DNA from: Frigidibacter sp037095735
GTDB taxonomy: Bacteria; Pseudomonadota; Alphaproteobacteria; Rhodobacterales; Rhodobacteraceae
Assembly (NCBI RefSeq): GCF_037095735.1
Contig: NZ_JBAWKD010000016.1
Span: forward strand, 1 to 64,000
Direction: 5' to 3'
DNA: 64,000 bases
The notes under the pieces were generated by a model. That model saw only the letters and a program-made list of their open reading frames with translations. It did not search any database and was not told the origin of the DNA. Each line of letters starts with the position of its first letter. The stretch's first letter is position 1. The position numbers were made by a program, and so were the translations under genes. This document shows positions 45,222 to 54,190 of the stretch, piece after piece.

Positions 45222-46376
45222 TCAGAGGCCGAGGGCACGGCGGCCGGCGGCGATCAGGGCGGTGTCTTCCTGCGGCGAGTGGATGCGCCCGCAGAGCACG
45301 TCGCGCAGGTGACGCTCGAGCGGGTTGTGACGGGCGATGGCGTGGTTGCCGGCCAGCCGGACCGCGCGTTCGACGGCGGCGATCGCGTTCTCGGTCGCGG
45401 TAAGCTTCAGAAGGCCGGTCTCGACGCCCGAGGGGCCGGTGCCGGCGTCGATCTCGGCCGCGGCGGACCGGATCAGGCGCAGGTTGGTGTGCAGCAGCGC
45501 CTCGATCGCGCCGAGCGCCTCTTGCGCGCGGGGCAGTTCGGCCAGCGAGTGGCCGAGGTTCGCGGGCACCCGGTCCTTCAGGAACCCGGCGATCCAGTCG
45601 CGCGCGGCCTCGGCGACGCCGGTGTAGAGCGCGGCGATCAGCAGGTTGCCCCAGCCCGCGGTTGCGTCGGCGGCCCCGGCCCAGTCGGCCGGGGGGCGAA
45701 GGTCGGCGGCATGGTCGAAGGGCAGGGGGACCGCCTCGAAGATGACGTCATGGCTGGACGAGCCGCGCAGGCCCAGCGTGTCCCAGCTGGGCTCGATCCG
45801 GATGCCGGGCGCGGTCATCGGAACCACGAACTGGCCGACGCGGGGCGCGGCCTCGTCGGTGCGGGCCCAGACGATCGCCCAGCCCAGAACCTCGCTGCCG
45901 GTCGAATAGATCTTGCGCCCCGACAGGCTCCACCCGGTCGCGGTGCGGCGTGCGGTGGTTGCGGGCAGGCCGCCGCGCAGCGGAGTGCCAAGGTCGCGCT
46001 CGACCCGCAGCGCATTGATCAGCTCGCCCCGGCGCGCGCCGGCGCCCAGCACGCGGTCGAGCAGCGCCTTCGGCCAGCGGCCCTTCGGCAGCTGCGCGAG
46101 GTTGACGTAATGCATCGCCACGACCAGCGCCGTCGAGGGGCAGCCCCGGCCGAGGTGGCGCAGCGTCTCGGCCGCCTGCCCAAGGCCCGCGCCGGCGCCG
46201 CCATGGGCGAGGGGCGCCGTCAGCCCCAGCAGTCCTGCCGCTTGCAGGTCGGCCAGATGCGCGCGCGGGAAGCGCCCGTCGCGGTCGGCCTGCTCGGCGC
46301 TGGCACGCCAGGCGTCGGCGAAGGCCTCGGGCAGGGCCCGGGCCTGCGGGGCGGGGAAGGGCTGGGCATGGAGCAT
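45222..46376 (-). CDS. Acyl-CoA dehydrogenase-like flavoprotein (SfnB/DszC type)
   Basis: 384 residues of the acyl-CoA dehydrogenase fold. LQAAGLLGLTAPLAHGGAGA near 45, TGWSLSGRKIYSTGS in the middle domain, WDTLGLRGSSSHDVIFEAVPLP, and the four-helix C-terminal domain with GNHAIARHNPLERHLRDVLCGRIHSPQED. Operon context (SsuD-like plus SsuABC-like) puts it with sulfur-acquisition flavoproteins such as SfnB or desulfurisation monooxygenases, not fatty-acid oxidation. First gene of the operon; AGGAGA upstream of the ATG. Confidence 0.85.
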   Translation of the reverse strand: MLHAQPFPAPQARALPEAFADAWRASAEQADRDGRFPRAHLADLQAAGLLGLTAPLAHGGAGAGLGQAAETLRHLGRGCPSTALVVAMHYVNLAQLPKGRWPKALLDRVLGAGARRGELINALRVERDLGTPLRGGLPATTARRTATGWSLSGRKIYSTGSEVLGWAIVWARTDEAAPRVGQFVVPMTAPGIRIEPSWDTLGLRGSSSHDVIFEAVPLPFDHAADLRPPADWAGAADATAGWGNLLIAALYTGVAEAARDWIAGFLKDRVPANLGHSLAELPRAQEALGAIEALLHTNLRLIRSAAAEIDAGTGPSGVETGLLKLTATENAIAAVERAVRLAGNHAIARHNPLERHLRDVLCGRIHSPQEDTALIAAGRRALGL

Positions 46377-47387
46377 CGTCTCTCGTCTCCTGATCCGAGG
46401 CTCGGGCCGGGGGGCGCGAAATCTCTACTGGACGAGTCGTATTATTTCCGACGGGCGCAGGGGGCGGGTTCCAAAGATCGCCTGCCGATGGCGAGATGGT
46501 TCCACATGGTCAGGCAAGGCGAGCAGGTCTTTGCTGCGGAATCGTTTTCCCCTGAGCCGTTCGGGGCGATCAGGGCTGCCAGTCGCGGGTCGGGGTGAAG
46601 GCGGCACCGAGGCGCGGCCCCTTGGACACGGGCAGGGGCATCCGCAGGGATCGCCCTGCGGGCCTCAGGTGCGGGCCAGCCGGTGGCGACGGGTCTGACG
46701 ATGTACGGCAGAGCGAACGACCCCGAGCGCCCGTGCCACGGCAGAGACATTCATGCGGGGCGTAGCGGGCAGCCAGCGCAGGCGCTCGGCCCCGCGGCCG
46801 CGGGCGGCGCGGCGGGCTTCGGCAAGAGATCGTGCCGAGGGCCTTCGCGCCCGACCCCGCCGAGGAGTTCGGCCATGCCGACGGCGTGACAGAGGGCCAG
46901 GCGACGCTGGAAACCGCGACCGGCCGCGGCGTCGGCTGCAGCCGGATGACGGAGGGCCGGAGGACGCTGCTCACCACCCTGCTTGAGCCGAAGGGCATGG
47001 AGAGGTGCGCAAGCTGAAGCGCCCGATGGGCGCCGAGCATGGCCTCGACCCCCACCGGCAGAGCAGGAAGGAGGCGCGCTTGGCTGCTGTCGGTGCTCAG
47101 GATCGTGATCGACAGGCATTCCCAGCGCGGCGACCCATGCCGCAACCGTTACACGTCGCTCTGCCTGCACCACTTGGGCTGGTGTGACCACCTGTCCATC
47201 TCGCGTGCCCGCACAACCGACCGGTCTTTGCGCGGAAGGACAAGATCGACGACTGACTTCAGATGTACACGCAGGTCATGGAGCTGAACCGCTCTTCCTC
47301 GACACAGCGACATCGGCGAGCTACCTCCTGGGCGCGGTCTGGCCCCGTCACCGGAAAGCAACGCCACCTTGCGCTTGGGCACGGCCC
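46377..47387. other. 1-kb region without a recognisable gene
   Basis: It contains the promoter of the organosulfur operon (near 46400-46450, AT-rich TCGTATTATTTCC). Beyond that there are only short overlapping frames on both strands with no conserved motif. Base composition is less biased than in the neighbours in parts of 47090-47340. It may hold a decayed gene or mobile element, but I cannot name one. Confidence 0.5.
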
Positions 47388-48257
47388 TCACGCGACGCCG
47401 AGGCGGATCTCGCTGCCCCAGTCGTCGACCAGCACCTTCGGGGCGAAGCCCGCCGCCGCGGAGAGCGTCACGAAATCCAGTCCCGTCAGCTGCGGCGACC
47501 GCCGCGCGGCCCCGCGCGTCTGCCATTCGTTGACCGCGATGTGGTGATGGTATCCGGCGCTGGACAGGAAGACGGCCCCGGGACGCGCCCGCACGCTGTC
47601 GAGCCCGACCACATCCTGCCACCACCGCGCGGCACGGGTGGCGTCGCCGACCTTCATGTGCACATGGCCGATGGCGAGCCCCTCGGGCGCCCGGGCATAG
47701 GCGCCGTCATCGGGCGCGCTGGCAAGAAGCCCCCCGAAATCCAGCTGTTCGGTTCCCTTCTGGACCTGACCGCCGCTCCAGTCCCAGCTTGCCGCGGGGC
47801 GATCGGCATAGATCTCGACCCCGTTGCCCTCGGGATCGGTCAGGTAGATCGCCTCGCTCACAAGGTGGTCGGCCGCCCCGTCGACCTCGAAGCGCTCGGC
47901 CGCCGCCCGGCGGACCCAGCGGGCAAGGTCCGCCCGCGCGGGCATCAGGAAGGCGGTGTGGTAAAGCCCGGCCTCGCCGGGTGGCGCAAGGGCGAGGCGC
48001 GTGTCCTCGCGGATGCTCAGCAAGCGGCGCGTTGCCGTGCCAAGATGGATCGTCTGCCCGTCGCGGCCGGTCTCGCGCAGCCCGAGGATCCGGCGGTACC
48101 ACGCCGCCAGCGGATCGGCCGCGCGGGCGCGCAGCCCGACGCTGGCGACATGGATCGGGGCCGACAGGGGCAGGCCCGTGCGCAGGGGGGCGGACAGCAG
48201 TTCGCGCGGGGTGAACGCCAGCGCCGCGCCGGCAGCCAGAAGGTTGCGTCGTTTCAT
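47388..48257 (-). CDS. VOC-family (glyoxalase / extradiol dioxygenase fold) protein with export signal
   Basis: 289 residues with two tandem VOC modules: HVASVGLRARAADPLAAWYRRILGL, YHTAFLMPARADLARWVRRA and ITDPEGNGVEIYADRP-like (here YLTDPEGNGVEIYADRP) in the first; GHVHMKVGDATRAARWWQDVVGLD and YHHHIAVNEWQ in the second. The arrangement matches CatE-like catechol 2,3-dioxygenase relatives. The N-terminus MKRRNLLAAGAALAFTP looks like a Tat signal, unusual for this fold. Catalytic activity not established. Followed by DoxX. Confidence 0.8.
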   Translation of the reverse strand: MKRRNLLAAGAALAFTPRELLSAPLRTGLPLSAPIHVASVGLRARAADPLAAWYRRILGLRETGRDGQTIHLGTATRRLLSIREDTRLALAPPGEAGLYHTAFLMPARADLARWVRRAAAERFEVDGAADHLVSEAIYLTDPEGNGVEIYADRPAASWDWSGGQVQKGTEQLDFGGLLASAPDDGAYARAPEGLAIGHVHMKVGDATRAARWWQDVVGLDSVRARPGAVFLSSAGYHHHIAVNEWQTRGAARRSPQLTGLDFVTLSAAAGFAPKVLVDDWGSEIRLGVA

Positions 48258-48318
48258 GATATATCCTGAAGTCCTTGAGGACGGGGGCGGCGACGGTGCC
48301 GCCCCGCGCCGAAGCCGG

Positions 48319-48783
48319 TCAGAGTTCGCGGCCGAGCAGGCGGTCGAGCGACAGTCGCCCGCCGCCCCGCGCCACGAAATGCAGGGTGACCGCCGACCAG
48401 ATCAGCGACAGCTCCGCGCCCGCGAAGCCTTCGCCCTTCAGGATCCAGTGGAAATAGACCGTGACCAGCAGGATCACGGTGGTCGCGGCGGCCGCGAAGC
48501 GGGTCAAAAGGCCCAGCATCAGCGCCAGTCCGCCGAAGAACTCGCCTGCCGCAAGGGCCGGCGACCACAGCCAGCCGGGATGGAAGCCGATGCTTTCCAC
48601 CATGCCGATCGCGCGCATCGGGTCCTGGATCTTGGGCCAGCCGTGGGTGGCAAGGGCCGCGCCGGCGATGACGCGCAGCCAGGTCTCGGCCAGGGGTTGG
48701 AGCCGCTGGTAAAGCGGTGTCAGCGCCGGAAAGAGGGCGCGCGGGGACGGGGCCGCGGTGGCGGCGGTATCGATATGGGACAT
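48319..48783 (-). CDS. DoxX-family membrane protein
   Basis: 154 residues with four membrane segments. Family cues: LRVIAGAALATHGWPKIQDP near 37-56, WSPALAAGEFFGGLALMLGLLTRFAAAAT. DoxX proteins are linked with quinone or thiosulfate redox and oxidative defence in some bacteria; specific role here unknown. It is 61 bases upstream of the VOC gene on the same strand. Confidence 0.85.
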   Translation of the reverse strand: MSHIDTAATAAPSPRALFPALTPLYQRLQPLAETWLRVIAGAALATHGWPKIQDPMRAIGMVESIGFHPGWLWSPALAAGEFFGGLALMLGLLTRFAAAATTVILLVTVYFHWILKGEGFAGAELSLIWSAVTLHFVARGGGRLSLDRLLGREL

Positions 48784-48881
48784 GTGCAGACTTCCTGTCG
48801 CGCAGGCGCAAGGCCTGCCGCGTGAGACGGGATGGCGCGGGGCACATGGTCGTAGTTCCCCGCAGCCGCGAGCGGTGGGGG

Positions 48882-49196
48882 TCAGGCGCGCGGGGGTCTC
48901 AGCGGAACGGAAGGGCGCGATCTTTCCTGCAGTCTCGGCACGCGCGCGCTCAGGTCGCTGTCCGAGAGGCGCAGAGGCAGGGGCTGCGCCCCCGCATCGG
49001 CCAACGTCAGATCGCAGACGCAGGACTTGGCCGGCGCGCGCGGGTCCGAGGCCCGGGCAAGTCCGGGGGCGACGCAGACGTCCGCGGCGGTGATCGCGCC
49101 GCTGCAGCTGCGTGTCTCTGCCAGCGCCGAGCGTCCCGTCGGGACGGTCCCGGCGAGCAACAGCAGGATCAGGGCAAGATGCAGCAGCAGGCGCAT
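48882..49196 (-). CDS. Small secreted cysteine-containing protein, hypothetical
   Basis: 104 residues from the ATG at 49196. Strong signal peptide (LLLHLALILLLLAGTVP, cleavage after ALA near 27). The mature protein has four cysteines (SCSGAITAADVC and SCVCDL) and a Pro/Arg-rich end. No family recognised. The ribosome site is weak. It lies 98 bases upstream of DoxX, same strand, probably one transcription unit. Confidence 0.5.
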   Translation of the reverse strand: MRLLLHLALILLLLAGTVPTGRSALAETRSCSGAITAADVCVAPGLARASDPRAPAKSCVCDLTLADAGAQPLPLRLSDSDLSARVPRLQERSRPSVPLRPPRA

Positions 49197-49650
49197 GGCG
49201 AGAGATCTGTCATGGGTCGGCAGGTCGGACAAGCGGCGTCGGATCGCTCGCGAAGACGTGACCGGGGCGCCTTCTTCGCGACATCGCGTCCGGCTGAACG
49301 TGAGGCACACGGGGGAAGAGGTCCGCAGTTTTCTGTCCCTCAAGCCCGCCGGCGCGCGGTCAGGCTGAAGAGGCGCAAGATCGTCTGTGGCCAAATCCTG
49401 TCCGGAAAGATGGTTCGCCTCGGCGCTTTCCCACCTAAAAGACATCAAGCATGCATGATTTCGCCGCACCGAAAGGTTTGTCTCTCTTCCGGCAGCACGG
49501 CTGCGACTTGCCGGCGCCTTGCAACGCCCTAGGCTTTCACCTTGATTACCCAGCGACGATCGCGCCCGAGTGGCGCAAGACATTCAGTCGAAAACATTGT
49601 GCACGGGGTTCTGGATTTTGAACGTTGTCACTGGTGGCTCTGCGGGTGCG
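49197..49650. other. Divergent intergenic region
   Basis: It separates the minus-strand secreted protein/DoxX/VOC unit from the plus-strand sugar cassette. It should contain promoters for both. AAGCATGCATGATT at 49447-49460 is a near-palindrome. An in-frame GTG at 49570 could extend the aminotransferase by 27 residues, but they do not look like its family. Confidence 0.45.
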
Positions 49651-50823
49651 ATGAACGATCATCCCGCCGAGATCCTGCCCGCGAGGGTGCTGCATGTCGG
49701 TCGCCCGAACCTGGTTGGGCGCGATAGGTTTCTGGGCTATGTCGGGCAGATCCTCGACGATCTCAGGTTCACGAACCGCGGCCCGCTGGTGGACCTCTTT
49801 GAAAGACGCATTGCCGAACATCTCGGCGTGGCGCATTGCGTCGTCACCTCGAATGCGACGCTCGCGCTCAGCCTTGCGGCGCAGGCGATGGGGCTGACAG
49901 GCTCGGTCATCGTGCCGGCCTTCACCTTCGTCGCTTCGGCCCACACGATGCACGGCAACGGCTTGCGGGTGATCTTCGCGGATGTCGATCCGGACACCCA
50001 CCATATCGATGTCGATCGGCTTGAGGCCTGCCTCGCGCCCGACACCTCGGCGGTGTTGGCGGTCAACCTCTGGGGCAACCCCTGCCGCATCCGTGAGTTG
50101 GAGGCATTCTGCGCGAAGCACGGCCTGAAGCTTCTGTTCGATTCCGCGCAGGCCTTCGGGTCGACCTACGAGGGCCGGCGGCTTGGCGGCTTCGGGGATG
50201 CCGAGGTGTTCAGCTTCCACGCGACGAAAGCCATCAACAGTTTCGAGGGCGGTGCGATCACGACCAACGACGCCGAACTTGCCGCGCGGCTGCGTCTGCT
50301 GATCAATTTCGGCTTCAGCGACGAGGATTGCGTCGACGACTGGGGCACCAACGCCAAGATGCCAGAGGTCTGCGCGGCGATGGGCCTGTCGTCGCTCGAG
50401 GGGCTGGAAACCGTCTTCTCGCACAACCGCCGCATCTTCGGGATCTATGCAGAGCTTCTGGAGGGCCTTCCCGGGCTGACGCTGCAGCCCTACGGCGCGG
50501 GTGAAGAGGCCGCGCATCATTACGTGGTGCTGCGCATCGACGACGCCCTTCCGGTCAGCCGCGACGCCTTGCTGGCGCGGCTGCGGGCGGCGCGGGTCAT
50601 GGCGCGGCGCTATTTCCATCCGGGCTGCCATCGCAGCGAACCCTATCGGTCGATGCCGATCTACGAAGGGGTCAGCCTGCCGGTGACGGAAGACCTGTGC
50701 CAGCGGTTGCTGTGCCTGCCGACCGGCCTTGCCATCGAGCGCCCGGATGTCGCGGCCATCTGCGCCATCATCACCGCCGCCGCGCAACCCGGACCCGACG
50801 CGCCGTCGGCGAACGGGGTTTAG
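49651..50823 (+). CDS. DegT/DnrJ/EryC1/StrS-family aminotransferase
   Basis: 390 residues from the ATG at 49651. PLP-dependent sugar aminotransferase fold. SNATLALSLAAQAMG at 68-82, VIVPAFTFVASAHT at 87-99, FDSAQAFGSTYEG at 163-175, and the Schiff-base Lys193 in FSFHATKAINSFEGG. Such enzymes convert a keto group on a nucleotide-linked deoxysugar to an amine. No sugar 4,6-dehydratase or nucleotidyl-transferase is present in the window, so the substrate must come from elsewhere. First gene of a four-gene operon. Confidence 0.9.
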   Translation: MNDHPAEILPARVLHVGRPNLVGRDRFLGYVGQILDDLRFTNRGPLVDLFERRIAEHLGVAHCVVTSNATLALSLAAQAMGLTGSVIVPAFTFVASAHTMHGNGLRVIFADVDPDTHHIDVDRLEACLAPDTSAVLAVNLWGNPCRIRELEAFCAKHGLKLLFDSAQAFGSTYEGRRLGGFGDAEVFSFHATKAINSFEGGAITTNDAELAARLRLLINFGFSDEDCVDDWGTNAKMPEVCAAMGLSSLEGLETVFSHNRRIFGIYAELLEGLPGLTLQPYGAGEEAAHHYVVLRIDDALPVSRDALLARLRAARVMARRYFHPGCHRSEPYRSMPIYEGVSLPVTEDLCQRLLCLPTGLAIERPDVAAICAIITAAAQPGPDAPSANGV

Positions 50824-50829
50824 CACCGG

Positions 50830-51879
50830 ATGTCGACCGGCGCGTGCCCGCCTGATCAGACCGGTTCCGGCGTCACCCTGTCGGGTCGCTGGGGTGTGGC
50901 CGAATGCGAACTCGTCCCCAACGACGACGACCGCCGCTGGGGACTGGCGCTCGAAGGCATGCAGACGGTTTTCGGCCACGGGATCGAGGCCGCGCGGGCC
51001 TTCTCTGCCTCTACCGGTGCCCGCACCTTTCTGTGCGTCCTTCGCGCCCCGGGCTTCCGCACGGTCTGCGCCCTGGCCGAACGCAGCTTCGGCGGGCGCG
51101 TGGATGTGTTCACGATGCCGGGCTTTTCCGGCTTCGCGACGCTTGGGACGCTGCCCGCGTTCGAGGAACTGTGGCAGCAGGCAGGGCAGGCCTTCGGCTG
51201 GGTCTGCGCCTACGTTCAGGAACATCCGTTGCTGACCAGCCCGTTCGGCGAGGCCGGGGCGACGCGGACGGGGCGGGTGGCCTATGTCCTCGACATCGCG
51301 CAGCCAGAGCCGGACCTGTTGGCGGGCATGTCGCAAAGCCGCCGCCGCCAGTTGAGGCGCCCGCTTGGCGACGGCTGGCAGCTTGCGCGCGCACCGCGGG
51401 TGCCGCTCGGGTTCCTTCGGCGCGAGGCGGACGGGTTCCTCGATGCCCGCGCGGCCGATCGCACCGCCTATCTGTCGCCCGAGGGCTGGGCGCACACGGC
51501 CGCGGCCGCCGACGTCTTCGCCATCGAGGCGACCTGCGGGGGCGTGACCGAGGCGGTCTCGCTCTTTGCCGGCAGCGGCGCGGTCGCGGATTACCTCTAC
51601 AACATCTCGACGGAAGCGGGGCAGCCCTGCTCGGCCCGGCTGATCTGGGCGGGGATCGCCGAGCTTCGGGCCCGCGGCTGCCGCGCGCTGAACCTTGGCG
51701 GCGGGATCCGCCCCGACGATTCCATCGCGGAATTCAAGCGCCGCTTCGGCCCGGCCGAGATCCCCATCGTCACCCGTTGCACGATCTTCGACGCGCCGGC
51801 CTATGCCGCGCTCTGCGCGCAGGCGGGCACCCGCGCCGATGACGCGTTCTTTCCATCCTACCACCGCCGGAGGTCCTAG
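50830..51879 (+). CDS. FemAB/GNAT-fold acyltransferase-like protein
   Basis: 349 residues. The N-terminal half carries a GNAT-like region with FGGRVDVFTMPGFSGFATLG; the second half has AGMSQSRRRQLRRPLGDGW, then DYLYNISTEAGQPCSARLIWAGIAELRARGCRALNLGGGIRPDDSIAEFKRRFGP in pieces, which matches FemAB/BioF2-like transferases (the LxLGGG and FKxxFG cues). Given the aminotransferase before it (6-base gap), it probably acylates the new amino group. Confidence 0.75.
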   Translation: MSTGACPPDQTGSGVTLSGRWGVAECELVPNDDDRRWGLALEGMQTVFGHGIEAARAFSASTGARTFLCVLRAPGFRTVCALAERSFGGRVDVFTMPGFSGFATLGTLPAFEELWQQAGQAFGWVCAYVQEHPLLTSPFGEAGATRTGRVAYVLDIAQPEPDLLAGMSQSRRRQLRRPLGDGWQLARAPRVPLGFLRREADGFLDARAADRTAYLSPEGWAHTAAAADVFAIEATCGGVTEAVSLFAGSGAVADYLYNISTEAGQPCSARLIWAGIAELRARGCRALNLGGGIRPDDSIAEFKRRFGPAEIPIVTRCTIFDAPAYAALCAQAGTRADDAFFPSYHRRRS

Positions 51880-51881
51880 GG

Positions 51882-52601
51882 GTGTTCGTTCATACTGCCG
51901 ACGTCTACGATGCCATGTACGGCTTCAAGGACTATGAAGGCGCCGCGGCCAAGCTGCGCGACACCATCCGCGCGCTCAATCCCGAGGCGAGCACCCTGTT
52001 GGACGTCGGCTGCGGGACGGGGCGGCATGCCGAGTTCCTCGCCCGCGATTTCGCCGTCGAGGGGCTCGACATCGACGCGGGTCTGATCGCGCAGGCGCGT
52101 GGCCGAAGCCCGGACATCCCGTTCCATGTCGGCGACATGACCGACTTCGCGCTTGACCGGCGCTTCGACGTGGTCACCTGCCTGTTCAGCGCGATCGCCT
52201 ATGTCGAGACGCCCGAGCGCATGGCCCGCGCCATCGCCTGCATGTGCCGGCACCTGAACCCCGGCGGCCTCCTGCTTGTCGAGCCGTGGTTCTCGCCCGA
52301 GACCTACTGGGATGGCCATCTGACCGGCAATTTCCTGGACCGCCCCGATCTGAAGATCAGCTGGATCTACCTGAACGGGCGCGAGGGCGATGTCTCGGTG
52401 CTGGACATCCATTACACCGTCGGGACGCGCGAGGGCGTGCGCCAGTTCCGCGAGGTGCACCGGATGGGGCTTTTCACCGATGGTGAGTATCGCGCGGCTT
52501 TTGAGGCTGCGGGGCTGAGCAGTTCGCACGACCCCAAGGGCCTGTTCGACCGCGGCCTCTACCTCGGGCGGGCCGGGATGGCCGGGGGCGCCGCATCGTG
52601 A
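51882..52601 (+). CDS. Class I SAM-dependent methyltransferase
   Basis: 239 residues (GTG start). SAM motif I LLDVGCGTGRHAEFL at 39-53, motif II acidic EGLDID, motif III HVGDMTDFAL. After the Rossmann core there is a WYLxxREGxVxxLDIHYTVG-like strand region (here WIYLNGREGDVSVLDIHYTVG in part) as in DesVI/TylM1 sugar N,N-dimethyltransferases. It is 2 bases after the acyltransferase stop and overlaps the glycosyltransferase start by 4 bases. Confidence 0.85.
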   Translation: MFVHTADVYDAMYGFKDYEGAAAKLRDTIRALNPEASTLLDVGCGTGRHAEFLARDFAVEGLDIDAGLIAQARGRSPDIPFHVGDMTDFALDRRFDVVTCLFSAIAYVETPERMARAIACMCRHLNPGGLLLVEPWFSPETYWDGHLTGNFLDRPDLKISWIYLNGREGDVSVLDIHYTVGTREGVRQFREVHRMGLFTDGEYRAAFEAAGLSSSHDPKGLFDRGLYLGRAGMAGGAAS

Positions 52602-54190
52602 CCGGCCAGACCCAGAGCGAGCCGCTCGTCTCGGTCGTCCTCCAGACCTACAACCACGAAGCCTACGTTGCCGGGGCGATCGACAGCGTCCTGATGCAGG
52701 AGGCCAGCTTCGGCATCGAGCTGATCGTGACCGAGGACCGTTCCACCGACGGCACCTGGGCGGTGGTCGAAAGCTACCTGTCGCGCGGCGACCCGAGGAT
52801 CCGGGCCCTGCGCTCGGACACCAATCTGAACAGCGCAGAGGTGACGACCCGGGCGCTGCGCGCCGCGCGCGGCACCTTCATCGCCTATCTCGACGGCGAC
52901 GACCACTGGACCGACCCGCGCAAGCTGGCGAAGCAGGTGGCCTATCTGCGCGACGACCCGTTCTGCTCGATGTGCTACCACGATGTCGTGGTGATCGACC
53001 ACGACGCGCAGGTGATCCAGCCGTCGTTCCGCGCCACCCATCCCGCGCCGCCGATCGCCTCGCATCGCGAGATGATCCGCGAGAATTTCGTCGCGGGGCC
53101 TAGTCCGATGTACCGCGCCAGTGCGCTGCGCGCCCTGCCGGAGTGGTTCGACGCGCTCGAGTTCGGCGACTGGGCCCTGTATCTCTGCGCCGCGATGCAT
53201 GGCCATCTTGGCTATCTGCCCGATCCGATGGCCGCCTATCGCGTGCATGCGGGCGGATACTGGTCGGGCAAGGCGCGCGACGACCAGTTCGCGCGGTTGC
53301 TGCGGTTCCATTCGCTGCTCGCCGAGAGGGGGCCCGAGGCCTGGCGCGCGGCGTTCCGCGCGACCTGCGCAGGGATCGAGGCGCAGCAGCGCGCCGCGGC
53401 GGCAGGGGCGCAAGTCCGCGGCGGTGCAGACGGCGATGTGGCCGAGCGCGAGCTGGACGTTTCAGAGCTTGCAGGCCGGCAAGACGATGGCACAGCCGCG
53501 ATCGAGACCGGCAGCGCCAAGGTGGTGCGGGTCGGCATCCGTCTGGGGGATCGCAGGCTGGGCACGCTGGACCTTGTGCCCGAGAACGGTCGACTGTCGC
53601 AGGACGCCATCGCCCGGGCGTTCGCGGGGTCGTCGATGGGCTGGGAGGCGCTGCTGCTTCTGTTCGACCAAACGGTTATGTCGCAGGTCCTCTATTCCTC
53701 GGACGACAGCGGCTGGACGGCCTGGCGCAGCGGCGCGGCGCTTGCCGGCGGGCTGCCGGAAGCCCCCGCGGAGCGCCGTGCGGCGCTGTACGAAAAGGCC
53801 GGATGGTCGATCCTTTTGGCAGAGCTGATCGGCGCGGTGTCCGCCGGAGAGGTGCGGACAGTTGGCCTGATGACGGCGCAGGGCCTCACCCAGCAGGGAG
53901 AGATCCTTCACATCGACGTCGCCCAACCTTTCCCGCGGGTCCTGGCGCCGCTTCCATCCGTGCGCATCGCCCTTGCGCTCGGCGGTCAATCGCTGAACGA
54001 GGTCTCGCTCGAGCCCGTGGCGGGTGTGATTTCCGCGGAGCGTCTGCGCGACGAGGCGCACAAGATGGATTACGCGCTGGCCCGCGCCGCGATCCTAGAG
54101 GGCGTGGTCGGCTTCGCGGCAGGCGACCCGCGGCCGCTGCGGGATCGGCTGAAGATCGGCCGCAGGGAGCGCGACCGCGTGGAGGTCTGA
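52598..54190 (+). CDS. Family 2 glycosyltransferase with extra C-terminal domain
   Basis: 530 residues. GT-A domain in the first 240: VSVVLQTYNHEAYVAGAIDSVL, TEDRSTDGT at 45-53, and DGDDHW at 99-104 (DXD-type metal site). HAGGYWSGKARDDQF closes the domain. Residues from about 265 to 530 are a second region with no family I recognise: GIRLGDRRLGTLDLV, SMGWEALLLLFDQTVMSQVLYSS, and an Arg-rich end. It starts with GTG overlapping the methyltransferase stop. Probably transfers the modified sugar to a polysaccharide, protein or small molecule. Confidence 0.82.
   Translation: MTGQTQSEPLVSVVLQTYNHEAYVAGAIDSVLMQEASFGIELIVTEDRSTDGTWAVVESYLSRGDPRIRALRSDTNLNSAEVTTRALRAARGTFIAYLDGDDHWTDPRKLAKQVAYLRDDPFCSMCYHDVVVIDHDAQVIQPSFRATHPAPPIASHREMIRENFVAGPSPMYRASALRALPEWFDALEFGDWALYLCAAMHGHLGYLPDPMAAYRVHAGGYWSGKARDDQFARLLRFHSLLAERGPEAWRAAFRATCAGIEAQQRAAAAGAQVRGGADGDVAERELDVSELAGRQDDGTAAIETGSAKVVRVGIRLGDRRLGTLDLVPENGRLSQDAIARAFAGSSMGWEALLLLFDQTVMSQVLYSSDDSGWTAWRSGAALAGGLPEAPAERRAALYEKAGWSILLAELIGAVSAGEVRTVGLMTAQGLTQQGEILHIDVAQPFPRVLAPLPSVRIALALGGQSLNEVSLEPVAGVISAERLRDEAHKMDYALARAAILEGVVGFAAGDPRPLRDRLKIGRRERDRVEV

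Noticed and set aside
49546..51864. Minus-strand open frame of 772 codons
   Set aside because: Antisense to the aminotransferase and FemAB-like genes, which have clear catalytic motifs and operon spacing. The antisense frame has none.
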